Shown here: one piece after another, positions 9,701 through 16,818 of the stretch
How positions within the stretch are numbered: the stretch's first letter is position 1
Layout: the number at the start of each line of letters is the position of its first letter
Origin: Clostridia bacterium
GTDB taxonomy: Bacteria; Bacillota; Clostridia; Christensenellales; Borkfalkiaceae
NCBI GenBank assembly: GCA_017626495.1
Contig: JAGAIP010000005.1
Location: 326,116 to 390,115, forward strand
Length of the DNA: 64,000 nt
Direction of reading: 5' to 3'
Program-made: the position numbers and the translations under genes
Notes under the pieces: model-generated
Database searches by the model: none
Seen by the model: only the letters and a program-made list of their open reading frames with translations
Told to the model about the DNA's origin: nothing

Positions 9701-9774
9701 TCCTCTCGCTCAATGATGTCGCCGAGCCGAGAGAGCGCCGTTTTGAGATCGGGCGTCGTGATGGTCTTGATCAT
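6706..9774 (-). CDS. addB: ATP-dependent helicase/nuclease subunit B (AddB)
   Basis: Protein of 1022 residues. It is a helicase-like scaffold with a degenerate N-terminal nucleotide site (IFCGDRYT instead of GRAGSGKT), so the strict Walker A lysine appears absent, and a C-terminal PD-(D/E)XK nuclease with VIDYKTGEID. The AddB iron-sulfur staple is visible: one cysteine in YYDCPYKNF and three near the C-terminus (C981, C985, C991). It partners AddA in recombination repair. The first gene of the pair, it starts at 9774; TATAAT lies only a few bases upstream, so the leader is either very short or the promoter is further out. Confidence 0.93.
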   Translation of the reverse strand: MIKTITTPDLKTALSRLGDIIEREEKNDNILIFCGDRYTLLAEQTICNRIGGTFSTPVLTFARYLRLHHDKRMLSKQGSVMAIRRILSEYRGQLKCFTSPHAGEAASGIYDTIIRLSSSKITPQDLERADVGGNEVLREKLSDLAFVQEQYEKFLAKHDFLDESNYFRLLPEIIRTTGEFTGKHVVLFGFPSFAAQMREGISACLDAAKDVTALFIGGRGELYRNEAHPAFMEIVQDRPFVCETVTETDECEEASRLRDGLYRPECYGEEGMRTDKVFLYEASDKREEIERVASLICHNVRAGKRYRDVAVLVPDPESYALTVQSVFSEYKIPYFLDRKKSMSEHPLSRFLLSALEMAMDGCSPESTQAFLSCVYFGDADEYRNYLSAYAFYRGGIKKEIKDVKGYDKAKLTYQQNRLLKFMLPTHAQGGEYVRLLRAMLVGTERTTVNLALKIKDEMLSDFLTQGVDKINKVLDEAELLTEDYFMDASEFYTVLSDGLSACEVSMIPLKADGVFVGDVAESKFLPVSHLYAVGLNENVPKVTEDTAMLSDGELRLLGEVSLKIEPTTAQANLRTRESVGLNLCSFTDSLSCFVPADGEGKSELVLYLRQLFTRFGSTGLAFEHTDEYSLSTLADRCVTPELAMKQFLMKIHDVSKSEDAGEGTGAVYRALAKRGERERRDRLYLGVPPKLYVQTGEKLFFPRGTVSPTLLESYYDCPYKNFLTRGLKLEEKVEGGMKNTDTGNFVHTVLEQLADLIKQGEIATYEKCDEVSKSLATALSELPPYSYGTDTAGGAYRMNALIDETVEICRAMYRTVEQSEFTVADSERVVKFGQLYGKVDRVDEKGDFVRVIDYKTGEIDASPESYYVGKKLQLELYLHAVSEGKTPAGGFYFPAYRDFTDEEHANYRMTGFYNQSAMPFLDREASVGKSELFDQSQGERSKKVLSSEFFTDFVDYSVMLAENGIRELKKGFIGASPYKACPTWCNFKGLCAMDGDGRPSHKTTCAEIAAISANEKEKEEKA

Positions 9775-9838
9775 ACCCTCATTATAGCATATTTTCGGTG
9801 AAATTTTTTTGATTTTTCTTGATTTTCCGAAAATTATT

Positions 9839-9867
9839 TTTACAATCTGAAAAATATATGTTATAAT
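9839..9867 (+). promoter_or_regulatory. Sigma-A-type promoter for the lipoprotein gene
   Basis: TTTACA (9839-9844) and TATAAT (9862-9867) with a 17-bp spacer in a very AT-rich stretch, 55 bp upstream of the lipoprotein start. Confidence 0.75.
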
Positions 9868-9921
9868 GGAGAAAGTCGGAGCGTTTCTTTCCGACGACTA
9901 CGTTCTTTGGAGTTACCGAAC

Positions 9922-10905
9922 ATGAAGAAAAGAGTTGCCCTTCTGGCTACCGCCCTGCTCTCCGTCTCCCTGCTTACAGGCTGCGGCGAAGTTGCAAAAG
10001 TTTCCCTTGCCGCAAACTGGTACGGGGATACCTCTATCACGAACGCCATCAACGGCACGGAGGAGACGCTCGTTTACGACGTCACTTATCAGAGCGCAGG
10101 TTCTACGAACAAATATTACAGCGTAAAATATGACATCGGACGCTACGTCACCAAACTGACCAACGATATTTATACCTGGGACGACGGTTCCAAGGAAGAG
10201 GTCTATAAGCTCGAATCTTCCCTGACCATTTCGGGTGCGTACACCATGGACGAAACGAGCGTTGCGTTTGACGATCTCATTACGAGCGTGACCTATTTCC
10301 GCCCCGTCACGGCGAACCTTACCCCCATCTATTCCGAGAAACACGTTCGCTCCACATCCCCCACGGCGCTCGTGCCCGAAGACGCGGAGCATATGTGCGT
10401 GACGTACGATTACACCAACTATATCGTCTATGAAAAGGATCTCTCCAAGGCGACCGTTACGACCAAATGGACGAACTCGGATACGCCGACCGTCAAAGAG
10501 TATGCGCTCGGCGTCTCCGGTTCGATTTTCGACAACGAGGTTCTGCTCTTCGCAGGAAGAGGCATGAACTTTACCTCGTCTTCGAGCAGCAACGCGACCG
10601 CTTACACCGCTTCCGTGCTCGGCGTGGAAGTCGGCAAGGTACAAACGGTCAAGTATGCTTATTCCTCCGCGCAAAATACCAGATTTATGTTGAACGGAAG
10701 CGAATTGGAAATTCCCACCAAGACCGTAACCCTTTCCCTTGGCGGAAACTATGCAGGCGCGGCACAGACGCTCGTCTATGCGGACAAAGTCACGACCGGC
10801 GTCAACACCTACCGCAACGTGCTCATCTCCATGAAAACATCTCTCAGTTACAGTCTCGGTTCTTTGACCTATACGCTGGTAGAGGCGTCGTTCACCAACA
10901 AATAA
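9922..10905 (+). CDS. Secreted lipoprotein of unknown function
   Basis: Protein of 327 residues. A lipoprotein signal peptide is clear: MKKR, a hydrophobic core, and the lipobox LLTGCG with the modified cysteine near residue 21. The mature part is Ser/Thr/Tyr-rich and looks beta-rich, with no catalytic motif that I recognise. The ATG at 9922 is preferred over the in-frame start five codons earlier because GGAG lies nine bases upstream and the signal peptide begins exactly here. It is a single-gene unit, with its own promoter at 9839-9867 and a bidirectional terminator after it. Confidence 0.75.
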   Translation: MKKRVALLATALLSVSLLTGCGEVAKVSLAANWYGDTSITNAINGTEETLVYDVTYQSAGSTNKYYSVKYDIGRYVTKLTNDIYTWDDGSKEEVYKLESSLTISGAYTMDETSVAFDDLITSVTYFRPVTANLTPIYSEKHVRSTSPTALVPEDAEHMCVTYDYTNYIVYEKDLSKATVTTKWTNSDTPTVKEYALGVSGSIFDNEVLLFAGRGMNFTSSSSSNATAYTASVLGVEVGKVQTVKYAYSSAQNTRFMLNGSELEIPTKTVTLSLGGNYAGAAQTLVYADKVTTGVNTYRNVLISMKTSLSYSLGSLTYTLVEASFTNK

Positions 10906-10931
10906 CCAACCGACAAGGTTTTTCAGACAGA

Positions 10932-10965
10932 AAAAAGACTAACCGTTCGTTAGTCTTTTTTGTTT
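10932..10965. terminator. Bidirectional intrinsic terminator
   Basis: Perfect 12-bp stem AAAAAGACTAAC/GTTAGTCTTTTT with a 5-nt loop, flanked by A and T runs, between the convergent lipoprotein and XRE-regulator genes. Confidence 0.85.
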
Positions 10966-11000
10966 CGTTCTCAAACGACCTTGACCCGACAAATCGGAAT

Positions 11001-11585
11001 TTATCGCGTAATACGATGCCTGCACCAACCTATCTTTTTACATTCGGGGCAAGTCAGTCTGCGCTTGGTAAGACTATGCGCTCCTTTGACGTACTCGCTC
11101 ATGGTCGGCACAAAAAACGATTTGCACTGCGGACATTCATAATACCCTGCTTTGGCTTCGAGCACCGCCGCCGTAGCGACCGCGAGTATCAACACTGCAA
11201 TTCGGGCGATCACGGGCATTTCGATATACGCTGCAATGACGACAAGCGAGCATACGGCGATGATCGTAATGATACCGCAGATGACGGACAACGTCATTCG
11301 CATTTTGTTTTCTTGGTTTTCTTTCATCAAATTCATCATGTTCTCCTCTGCTTTGTTTTTGTACTCGGAGTCGGAAACGCTTTCCCCCGTAAGCAGGTCG
11401 TTGAGCGTGATTTGCAACGCCTCGCATAACGGCATCATGAGAGAAATTTCCGGAAGCCCTTTCCCTCTTTCCCATTTCGAAACGGTTTTGTTGCTGATGA
11501 AAAGCGCGTCGGCAAGCTGTTGTTGGGTTAGGTTCCGTTGTTTTCTTGTTTCCGCTATGAATTTTCCGATTTTGATTTGATTCAT
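11001..11585 (-). CDS. XRE-family regulator with membrane segments and zinc ribbon
   Basis: Protein of 194 residues. Residues about 7-62 are a Cro/CI-type helix-turn-helix (GKFIAETRKQRNLTQQQLA, then SNKTVSKWERGKGLPE). A linker is followed by two hydrophobic segments (about 96-118 and 123-145), then a C-terminal ribbon with CPQC and CPEC cysteine pairs that could bind zinc. Membrane-anchored XRE proteins of this layout occur in Clostridia; the signal sensed is unknown. A repeated 12-bp sequence upstream (11641-11677) may be its operator. Confidence 0.8.
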   Translation of the reverse strand: MNQIKIGKFIAETRKQRNLTQQQLADALFISNKTVSKWERGKGLPEISLMMPLCEALQITLNDLLTGESVSDSEYKNKAEENMMNLMKENQENKMRMTLSVICGIITIIAVCSLVVIAAYIEMPVIARIAVLILAVATAAVLEAKAGYYECPQCKSFFVPTMSEYVKGAHSLTKRRLTCPECKKIGWCRHRITR

Positions 11586-11640
11586 GGTTTCACCTCCTTT
11601 CCGCCGTCATGATACACGATTTGAAACGTCATGAACACGC

Positions 11641-11677
11641 ACGAAGCGTAGAATTCCCTTTATCTACGAAGCGTAGA
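11641..11677. promoter_or_regulatory. Pair of 12-bp direct repeats, possible operator
   Basis: ACGAAGCGTAGA occurs at 11641-11652 and again at 11666-11677, a 25-bp period, in the gap upstream of the XRE gene. A binding site for that regulator is an inference from position only. Confidence 0.35.
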
Positions 11678-11705
11678 GCCATACTCCGATCGGTCCTTCC
11701 TTGAC

Positions 11706-11739
11706 AAAAGAAAACTCAACCTGTGAAAAGGTCGAGTTT
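11706..11739 (-). terminator. Terminator after hpt
   Basis: On the minus strand AAACTCGACCT pairs with AGGTTGAGTTT (one mismatch), followed by TCTTTT. It lies about 50 bp past the hpt stop. Confidence 0.65.
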
Positions 11740-11790
11740 GAACATGCGTTAAAATTCCCGTTGGTCGCACGACGATCCGCCTCGCCGTTT

Positions 11791-12327
11791 TTATTCGTAG
11801 ACGGAACGTTTCAAAATGCCGATATAGGGAAGATTTCTGTATCTCTCGTCATAGTCGAGCCCGTAGCCGATGACGAATTCGTCCTCGATGCGGAAACAGG
11901 TATAGTCTGCCTCGATGTCCACCACTCTGCGTTCGAATTTATCGAGCAGTACGACGATTTTGACGGACGCTGGATTACGGCTCAGGAGATATTCTTTGAG
12001 CCGAGCGAGCGTATATCCGCTGTCGATGATGTCCTCGACGATGATGACGTCCCTTCCCTCGATGTTCTTATCGAGGTCTTTCTTGATACGGAGCGTGCCG
12101 CTCGATACCGTTCCCGAACCGTAAGAAGATACCGCCATGAAGTCGAGCTCCACGGGCATATCGAGTTTACGGACGAGATCGCCGTAGAAAATGATACTTC
12201 CCTTCAAGATGCCGACGACGAGCGGATTCTTTCCCCGATACTCACGGTTGAGCGTATCCGCAATCTCCTGCACTCTGTTCTGAATGGTCTCTTCGGTCAA
12301 TAAGATTCTTTCGCAATCCTGATGCAT
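11791..12327 (-). CDS. hpt: Hypoxanthine phosphoribosyltransferase
   Basis: Protein of 178 residues, the normal length. The PRPP-binding motif VIIVEDIIDSGYTL (about 95-108) and GILKGSIIF loop place it in the hypoxanthine/guanine phosphoribosyltransferase family, which converts hypoxanthine or guanine plus PRPP to IMP or GMP in purine salvage. It starts ten bases after the tilS stop with GAGGTAAGG upstream, so it is probably co-transcribed with tilS. In many Firmicutes tilS-hpt is followed by ftsH; here ftsH is elsewhere, next to parA. Confidence 0.93.
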   Translation of the reverse strand: MHQDCERILLTEETIQNRVQEIADTLNREYRGKNPLVVGILKGSIIFYGDLVRKLDMPVELDFMAVSSYGSGTVSSGTLRIKKDLDKNIEGRDVIIVEDIIDSGYTLARLKEYLLSRNPASVKIVVLLDKFERRVVDIEADYTCFRIEDEFVIGYGLDYDERYRNLPYIGILKRSVYE

Positions 12328-12337
12328 ATTCCTTACC

Positions 12338-13603
12338 TCATCTGTATTCTATCCGACAGGAGCGTTTCGTCCCTGCCGTAAGTTTCACTTCGTCCGAAAT
12401 CTCATAGCCGACGACTATGAGAATCTTGTTCCCGTCTGCCACCACGGGAATGCAATTCCGCGTCGAAAGCGGAATTTTTTTATCCGTCATCCAGTCTCCG
12501 AGGCTCTTTTCGTGCCCTTTATACGGGCGGAACCGATCCGCGTCGCGCCTCGTCCTGACGACCGCGGTTTCGGGAATCCGATCCGCATCGAAGAAGAGGT
12601 TCCCTTCCCCAACGACTACCTGTCCTTTGCCGAACGGTATCGTTCCGAAACGAAACGGCGTCTCCGCCGCCGCGGAAACCGACCGATAAAAAGTTACCCT
12701 GTCGTATTCGCGGTATGCCTCGATTCCGTTCGGAAGGGTGATCTTCTTGCCGTTCTCCTTGTCGATCAGCGAATAGACTGCCGTCAAATGCGTACTCGTG
12801 TAGTCGCTGTCCAGTCCGAGTGCTTTCATGACGGAAAGACACGCCCTTGAAAACAGAGGAAAACGGTGATCCAACCTGACGCTGTTCCCCTCGATCAGTT
12901 CTTCCGCCATGGAACAGAGAAGTTCGTCGTCTTCCTTCGCAAGGCGCGCAAAGCGCGCAATGTTGGACGTACTTCCCGGAATCTTCTCTTCGAGTAACGG
13001 CAATATCTCGCGGCGAATGAAGTTTCTTGTATACCGTTCGTCCGTATTCGTTCCGTCCTCGCGATAGGGAATGCCGTTTCGCGCGATATAGTCGTCCACT
13101 TCGAAACGGGTAACGTGAAGCATGGGACGCGCTATGCCCTCACGTTCGCAGATGCCTGCAAGTCCCGAGAGGGAAGAACCCCTCGCAAGTCGGAACAAAA
13201 CCGTCTCCGCATTGTCTTTTTCATGATGCGCCGTCAACACGACGTCGGCAAGCCCCTCCGAAAGGACGGACGCAAAGCTCTCATAACGGAAGAGACGCGC
13301 CGCGCTCTCCAAAGAAATTTTTTCGTTCCGCGCCCTTGCAGGACAATCCTCCCGAAACAGGCGGAAAGCAATGCCTCGTTCCCTGCAATACGATTCGACG
13401 AAACTCGCGTCCTTCAAAGCCTCTTCCCCTCTGATTCCGTGTTCGCAATGAACCGCGAGAAGAGAAAATCCTTCCGAATGCTCGGAAAGATAGTGCAGAA
13501 GCGCCATGCTGTCTTTCCCTCCGGAAACGGCTACGGCTATGCGCTTATGAAAAAACGGAGTCAAATCTAAATACACGGAACTAAAATACCGTAAAACTTG
13601 CAA
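12338..13603 (-). CDS. tilS: tRNA(Ile)-lysidine synthetase
   Basis: Protein of about 421 residues. The PP-loop SGGKDS (residues 27-32) and the TilS C-terminal domains mark an enzyme that ligates lysine to C34 of the CAU-anticodon tRNA-Ile using ATP. The start is uncertain: the TTG at 13603 gives a normal 26-residue lead into the PP-loop, but no strong ribosome site precedes it; an in-frame GTG nine codons downstream is an alternative. It is divergent from the tRNA cluster at 13.8 kb and likely co-transcribed with hpt. Confidence 0.9.
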   Translation of the reverse strand: MQVLRYFSSVYLDLTPFFHKRIAVAVSGGKDSMALLHYLSEHSEGFSLLAVHCEHGIRGEEALKDASFVESYCRERGIAFRLFREDCPARARNEKISLESAARLFRYESFASVLSEGLADVVLTAHHEKDNAETVLFRLARGSSLSGLAGICEREGIARPMLHVTRFEVDDYIARNGIPYREDGTNTDERYTRNFIRREILPLLEEKIPGSTSNIARFARLAKEDDELLCSMAEELIEGNSVRLDHRFPLFSRACLSVMKALGLDSDYTSTHLTAVYSLIDKENGKKITLPNGIEAYREYDRVTFYRSVSAAAETPFRFGTIPFGKGQVVVGEGNLFFDADRIPETAVVRTRRDADRFRPYKGHEKSLGDWMTDKKIPLSTRNCIPVVADGNKILIVVGYEISDEVKLTAGTKRSCRIEYR

Positions 13604-13762
13604 ACGGATATTTTGCGATCGGTCTCAAATAAGCGGTTTCGTCTATATCGAGCCATTCGTCGCAACTAAGTCTTACAATTTTATTATAGCATTTTTCTTC
13701 GGTATAAGCAACAGCAAATAAAAATATTTTAAAATTTATTTTGAAAATATTGAAAAAAACAG

Positions 13763-13791
13763 TTGACAAATAGTTGGATTTATATTAGAAT
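13763..13791 (+). promoter_or_regulatory. Promoter for the tRNA cluster
   Basis: TTGACA (13763-13768), 17-bp spacer, TAGAAT (13786-13791), about 28 bp before the first tRNA. Nothing else of note was seen between tilS and this promoter. Confidence 0.8.
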
Positions 13792-13818
13792 AAGCAAGCA
13801 TCAAGTTGGTGCCAACAT

Positions 13819-13895
<77 letters not shown>

Positions 13896-13898
13896 CAT

Positions 13899-13976
13899 GG
13901 CGACGTAGCTTAGCTGGTCTATAGCGGCCGGTTCATACCCGGCAGGTCGGCGGTTCGAATCCACCCGTCGCTACCA
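13899..13976 (+). tRNA. Elongator tRNA-Met(CAT)
   Basis: A 78-nt tRNA with CCA. The anticodon arm CCGGTTCATACCCGG and the GGCG...GTAGCT...AGCTGG 5' half match elongator tRNA-Met of Firmicutes. I considered the TilS substrate tRNA-Ile(CAT) and prefer Met on these matches. It lies three bases after tRNA-fMet and is co-transcribed. Confidence 0.88.
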
Positions 13977-14012
13977 ATTCAACAAATTCGGCTGAAAAGC
14001 CGTTCAAATATA

Positions 14013-14088
14013 TGGCTCCTTGGTCAAGAGGTTAAGACATCGCCCTTTCACGGCGGCAACATGGGTTCAATTCCCGTAGGAGTCACCA
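14013..14088 (+). tRNA. tRNA-Glu(TTC)
   Basis: A 76-nt tRNA with CCA and anticodon arm CGCCCTTTCACGGCG. The acceptor is TGGCTCC/GGAGTCA, giving an unusual U1-A72 end. Fragments of its 3' half recur downstream, both direct (14281-14318, 14631-14668) and inverted (14151-14165). Confidence 0.92.
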
Positions 14089-14125
14089 AAAAGAAAAGAC
14101 AGACAATCGTCTGTCTTTTCTTTTT
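14089..14125 (+). terminator. Terminator after the tRNA cluster
   Basis: Perfect stem of about 16 bp (AAAAGAAAAGACAGAC with its complement), loop AATC, T-rich end, immediately after the tRNA-Glu CCA. Confidence 0.88.
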
Positions 14126-14134
14126 GATATTTTA

Positions 14135-14161
14135 TATGAATTCAATCGGTTGTTGCCGCCG
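14135..14161 (+). repeat. 27-bp direct repeat, left copy
   Basis: Matches 16176-16202 at 26 of 27 positions (core ATTCAATCGGTTGTTGCCGC). The two copies bracket the repeat patch and the nucleotidyltransferase gene, a segment of about 2 kb. The last part is also an inverted copy of the tRNA-Glu anticodon arm. Confidence 0.7.
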
Positions 14162-14173
14162 TGAACTTCTTGG

Positions 14174-14670
14174 GGTCCCCACAAAGCATTTCGTAGAAAG
14201 GCTTTGTGGGGAAAGGAGGCGCAACGGAGTGATTTTGCAGACGGGCACACTTGCCCGTCTGCTCGGAGCGGAGTTTGCGCCGACGCCGCAACATGGGTTC
14301 CGCCGTAGGAGTCACCAAAACAAAAACCGTACAAAAATGTACGGTTTTTTGTTTTGTATGTTTTCTCAGGAATTGAGCCCAAACCAGCCGACGTGAAATT
14401 ATCATCAGGAGTCCCCATAAAGCATTTCGTAGAGAGGCTTTGTGGGGAAAGGAGGCGCAACGGAGCGATTTTGCAGACGGGCACACCTGCCCGTCTGCTT
14501 CGAGCGGAGTTTGCGTAATCGGGGTCCACGCAAAGCGTTTCGTAGAAAGGCTTTGTGGGGAAAAGGAGGCGCAACGGAGCGAAGTTGCAGACGGGCACAC
14601 TTGCCCGCCTGCTGAAAGCGGAGTTTGTGCCGACGCCGCAACATGGGTTCCGCCGTAGGAGTCACCAAAA
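14174..14670. repeat. Three copies of a two-hairpin repeat with tRNA-Glu tails
   Basis: Units start near 14174, 14409 and 14523. Each of about 105 bp has a hairpin CCCCACAAAGC/GCTTTGTGGGG (degraded in copies 2 and 3), then GGAGGCGCAACGGAG, then GCAGACGGGC/GCCCGTCTGC, then GAGCGGAGTTTG. Copies 1 and 3 are followed by a tail (14281-14320, 14631-14670) reading GCAACATGGGTTC...CGTAGGAGTCACCAAAA, the 3' end of tRNA-Glu with an altered T-loop. ORFs on both strands across the repeats are repetitive translation artefacts; I see no gene here. Confidence 0.8.
14322..14355 (+). terminator. Terminator after repeat copy 1
   Basis: AAAAACCGTAC/GTACGGTTTTT, 11-bp perfect stem and T run, directly after the first tRNA-like tail, mirroring the terminator after the genuine tRNA-Glu. 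Confidence 0.75.
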
Positions 14671-14863
14671 TAAAAAAACGTACAAAAATGCTCCTTCTCA
14701 TAAGGAAGTTGAAATTTTCTTGTATGGACCGACGTCCTCAACTATCCGCAAAGGAATAAGATCGATCCGCAGAAAACAAGAAATTATCCCGACGGATTTT
14801 CGAAGTCTCACATGGTTGGTTTATTCTGTTCGATAAATTGGAATATAGCGAACGGGCAATCTG

Positions 14864-15901
14864 TTATTGAGACAAATAGTTTGCAACAAATTCATCAACG
14901 TCAGCAAAATGTTTGACCCGAATTCCCGCGCGCATATAAACTTGCTCGTACTTTTGCAAATACGTATCGAATGTTTTTAGATTATCCGCAAGGGAATCCG
15001 GATTGTATTCGTCCATAACGGGGAACGTTCCTATTGCCACACCCTCTGAAATCTCAGAGAGCATAAGATGCAAGCTGCACATATTCATAAAAGAAGCAAA
15101 AGCATCAGCATTTTTTGACGCTTCTTCAACTTTATTTCGCCAATTTGAATACATTTCTTCGTATGTTCCGGATAAAGCTTCTGAAGGTTCTGCTTTATTC
15201 TTCTCTTTTCGCATATGGCTTTCCACATAAAGAATCAATTGTTTCAACAAATCACGCAACTCCGAAACCTCTTTACTGACAACCGCTTTTCGAATTGCTT
15301 GTGCAAACACCCCGTCAATTTGCAGCGTTTCCAGTTCTTCAAACGTTCTTTTCAAACCGCGCTTAAAATACGTTCCATGGTAAAGCATTATGGTATCTAA
15401 AAGATATGATATCACTCCGTATGCTTCCACGCGTACTTGTCCAAGCTCATCGTACAGACAAGCATTCGCATAGCAAACTTTTGCTTTACCAAGCAATTCG
15501 TCTGCTCTTTGGAAACGGTCCTCGGATACTAAGAACTGTTTTACCTGTGCTTTTAATGCACATAACTCGTCATATGCATCTTTGTTTTTCACATACACAA
15601 TTCGTGAGTCCATCAATTTTGAAAGGTGAGCATGGTGACATTCTGCATCATATTTCAAACTGCACCGATTGGTGCAGTAAATGTCATAGCCGATTTTTCT
15701 GTCATCCAGAATAAATCCCGTTCCCAGTTTCCACCCCGCATCATCCTCAATCAATATGAGCAAGTCCAAATCGGATTTCTCATACGCATCGTCCGTGATA
15801 ACCGAACCGTATATTCCAATCAACGCCAAAGAGTCAGGACATACCTTGTTCGCTTTATCAATTACAGCCTGAATGATTTTTTGATTTACAATATCCACCA
15901 T
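14864..15901 (-). CDS. Nucleotidyltransferase-domain protein
   Basis: Protein of 345 residues. The N-terminal domain has the polymerase-beta-type signature GSVITDDAYEKSDLDLLIL (about residues 31-49; Gly-Ser followed by the Asp-x-Asp metal ligands). The remaining part is largely helical, as in aminoglycoside nucleotidyltransferases, but no specific resistance family is evident. Codon use is more AT-rich than the neighbours, and the gene lies alone between tRNA-derived repeats and a degraded region, bracketed by 27-bp repeats, so it was probably acquired. Could modify a small molecule, RNA or protein; I cannot tell which. Confidence 0.75.
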   Translation of the reverse strand: MVDIVNQKIIQAVIDKANKVCPDSLALIGIYGSVITDDAYEKSDLDLLILIEDDAGWKLGTGFILDDRKIGYDIYCTNRCSLKYDAECHHAHLSKLMDSRIVYVKNKDAYDELCALKAQVKQFLVSEDRFQRADELLGKAKVCYANACLYDELGQVRVEAYGVISYLLDTIMLYHGTYFKRGLKRTFEELETLQIDGVFAQAIRKAVVSKEVSELRDLLKQLILYVESHMRKEKNKAEPSEALSGTYEEMYSNWRNKVEEASKNADAFASFMNMCSLHLMLSEISEGVAIGTFPVMDEYNPDSLADNLKTFDTYLQKYEQVYMRAGIRVKHFADVDEFVANYLSQ

Positions 15902-16175
15902 ATCACTCCGTTAAATTCTTATTGATCGGTATGTTTTATTGCCGTTTTCGCCTTTGTGTTACAAAAAGCGTAGGGCAAAAGCCCATACCCTAAAAAATCA
16001 CACACGCATCCAAAGACTCCTTTTACACAAGGAAGCCGTTCCGTTGATTCCATTATAACACGAATCGGCAGAGAAAACAATCTCTCCGCTGAAATTTATT
16101 GACGTATCCTCCCCTACGATTGAAATTACAACATCCTTATGAGAACCGGCATAAAGATACGAGTTTGTTATTCTG

Positions 16176-16202
16176 TATGGATTCAATCGGTTGTTGCCGC
16201 CG
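16176..16202 (+). repeat. 27-bp direct repeat, right copy
   Basis: Second copy of the 14135-14161 repeat, one mismatch. It is followed by GCAACGGAG, which also occurs inside the two-hairpin units. Confidence 0.7.
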
Positions 16203-16281
16203 CAACGGAGATTTCCGCAGATATGCCGATCGGAATGAAAATCGGGCTTGCACTCTGTGGGAGGTTATGATATAATATAAA

Positions 16282-16500
16282 CGTTGCAACAGACCGTTCT
16301 GCTTTGGAGCACGAGCTTTATCGGCGCACTCTTCGTTCCCGTATGCAGAGCAGTATGATACCATGGCGGAAGACGCTCATGATAAGCGTTCCCCGTGCGG
16401 TGTCCCTAACAACAAGCTGTTCAAGGATCTGAGACAGAAAGCCATTCCCATCGAACGGGAAATCGACGAGGCGGCGCGTATCGGTGAAGTCGAACCTTGA
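16282..16500 (+). pseudogene. Possible gene remnant
   Basis: One frame reads about 70 codons without a stop up to TGA at 16498-16500 and has a protein-like composition (FPYAEQYDTMAEDAHDKRS, then LFKDLRQKAIPIEREIDE). There is no start codon with a ribosome site at its left end; the only ATG (16363) leaves 45 residues. It may be the tail of a disrupted gene. I do not recognise it. Confidence 0.3.
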
Positions 16501-16575
16501 AACCGAACGTATCGTTATGACGTCGCCACGATTCTTTTCCGACAAGAATATCCTGAAAAGACAGGGAAAAATAGA

Positions 16576-16605
16576 TTGACAAACCGTTTGAAATCGTGGT
16601 ATGAT
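16576..16605 (+). promoter_or_regulatory. Promoter of T-box-trpS
   Basis: TTGACA (16576-16581), 18-bp spacer, TATGAT (16600-16605), just before T-box stem I. Confidence 0.8.
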
Positions 16606-16611
16606 AAATCA

Positions 16612-16806
16612 GGTGAGAGAAAAGACGAAATTCTGCTTTTCAGCGATCATGGGACGGTGCGAGCCATGAAAGAAAGATTCGGGTAATATGGGACTCACCG
16701 AACGCAAGTTCAAAAAACTGCATCGAGCATACCGTTCGGTATGGAAACAAGGTGGCACCGCGATAATTTCGCCCTTGATTTGTCTGACAAATCAGGGGCT
16801 TTTTAT
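16612..16806 (+). promoter_or_regulatory. T-box riboswitch, tryptophan specifier
   Basis: Stem I is closed by GGTGAG (16612-16617) with CTCACC (16694-16699); the specifier TGG is at 16689-16691, on the 3' side just inside the stem, so it reads tRNA-Trp. The T-box core AAGGTGGCACCGCGA is at 16749-16763; its TGGC can pair with a GCCA tRNA end. A terminator (CCCTTGATTTG with CAAATCAGGGG, then CTTTTT) follows at 16772-16804. Uncharged tRNA-Trp would favour the antiterminator and turn on trpS. Confidence 0.93.
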
Positions 16807-16818
16807 ATAGGAGTATTT

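Larger units (their letters stand above)
15902..16560. other. Non-coding, partly degraded stretch
   Basis: No complete gene seen. It holds the right 27-bp direct repeat (16176-16202), a CGCAACGGAG stretch like that in the two-hairpin repeats, and a protein-like remnant ending at 16500. Confidence 0.55.

Noticed and set aside
8188..9801. Plus-strand 537-codon ORF opposite addB
   Set aside because: Antisense shadow; composition is unlike a real protein here and it overlaps the AddB iron-sulfur gene.
9836..9870. Strong promoter read in the addB direction
   Set aside because: TTTACA-17-TATAAT points rightward to the lipoprotein gene; the reverse reading lacks a -35 match.
13899..13976. tRNA-Ile(CAT), a TilS substrate
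   Set aside because: Anticodon arm and 5' half match elongator tRNA-Met better.
14083..14741. Minus-strand ORFs of up to 199 codons with repeated peptide segments
   Set aside because: They translate the DNA repeats, run through hairpins and tRNA remnants, and have no ribosome sites.
16741..16818. Upstream start for trpS
   Set aside because: It lies inside the T-box core and terminator; the ATG at 16819 has the ribosome site.
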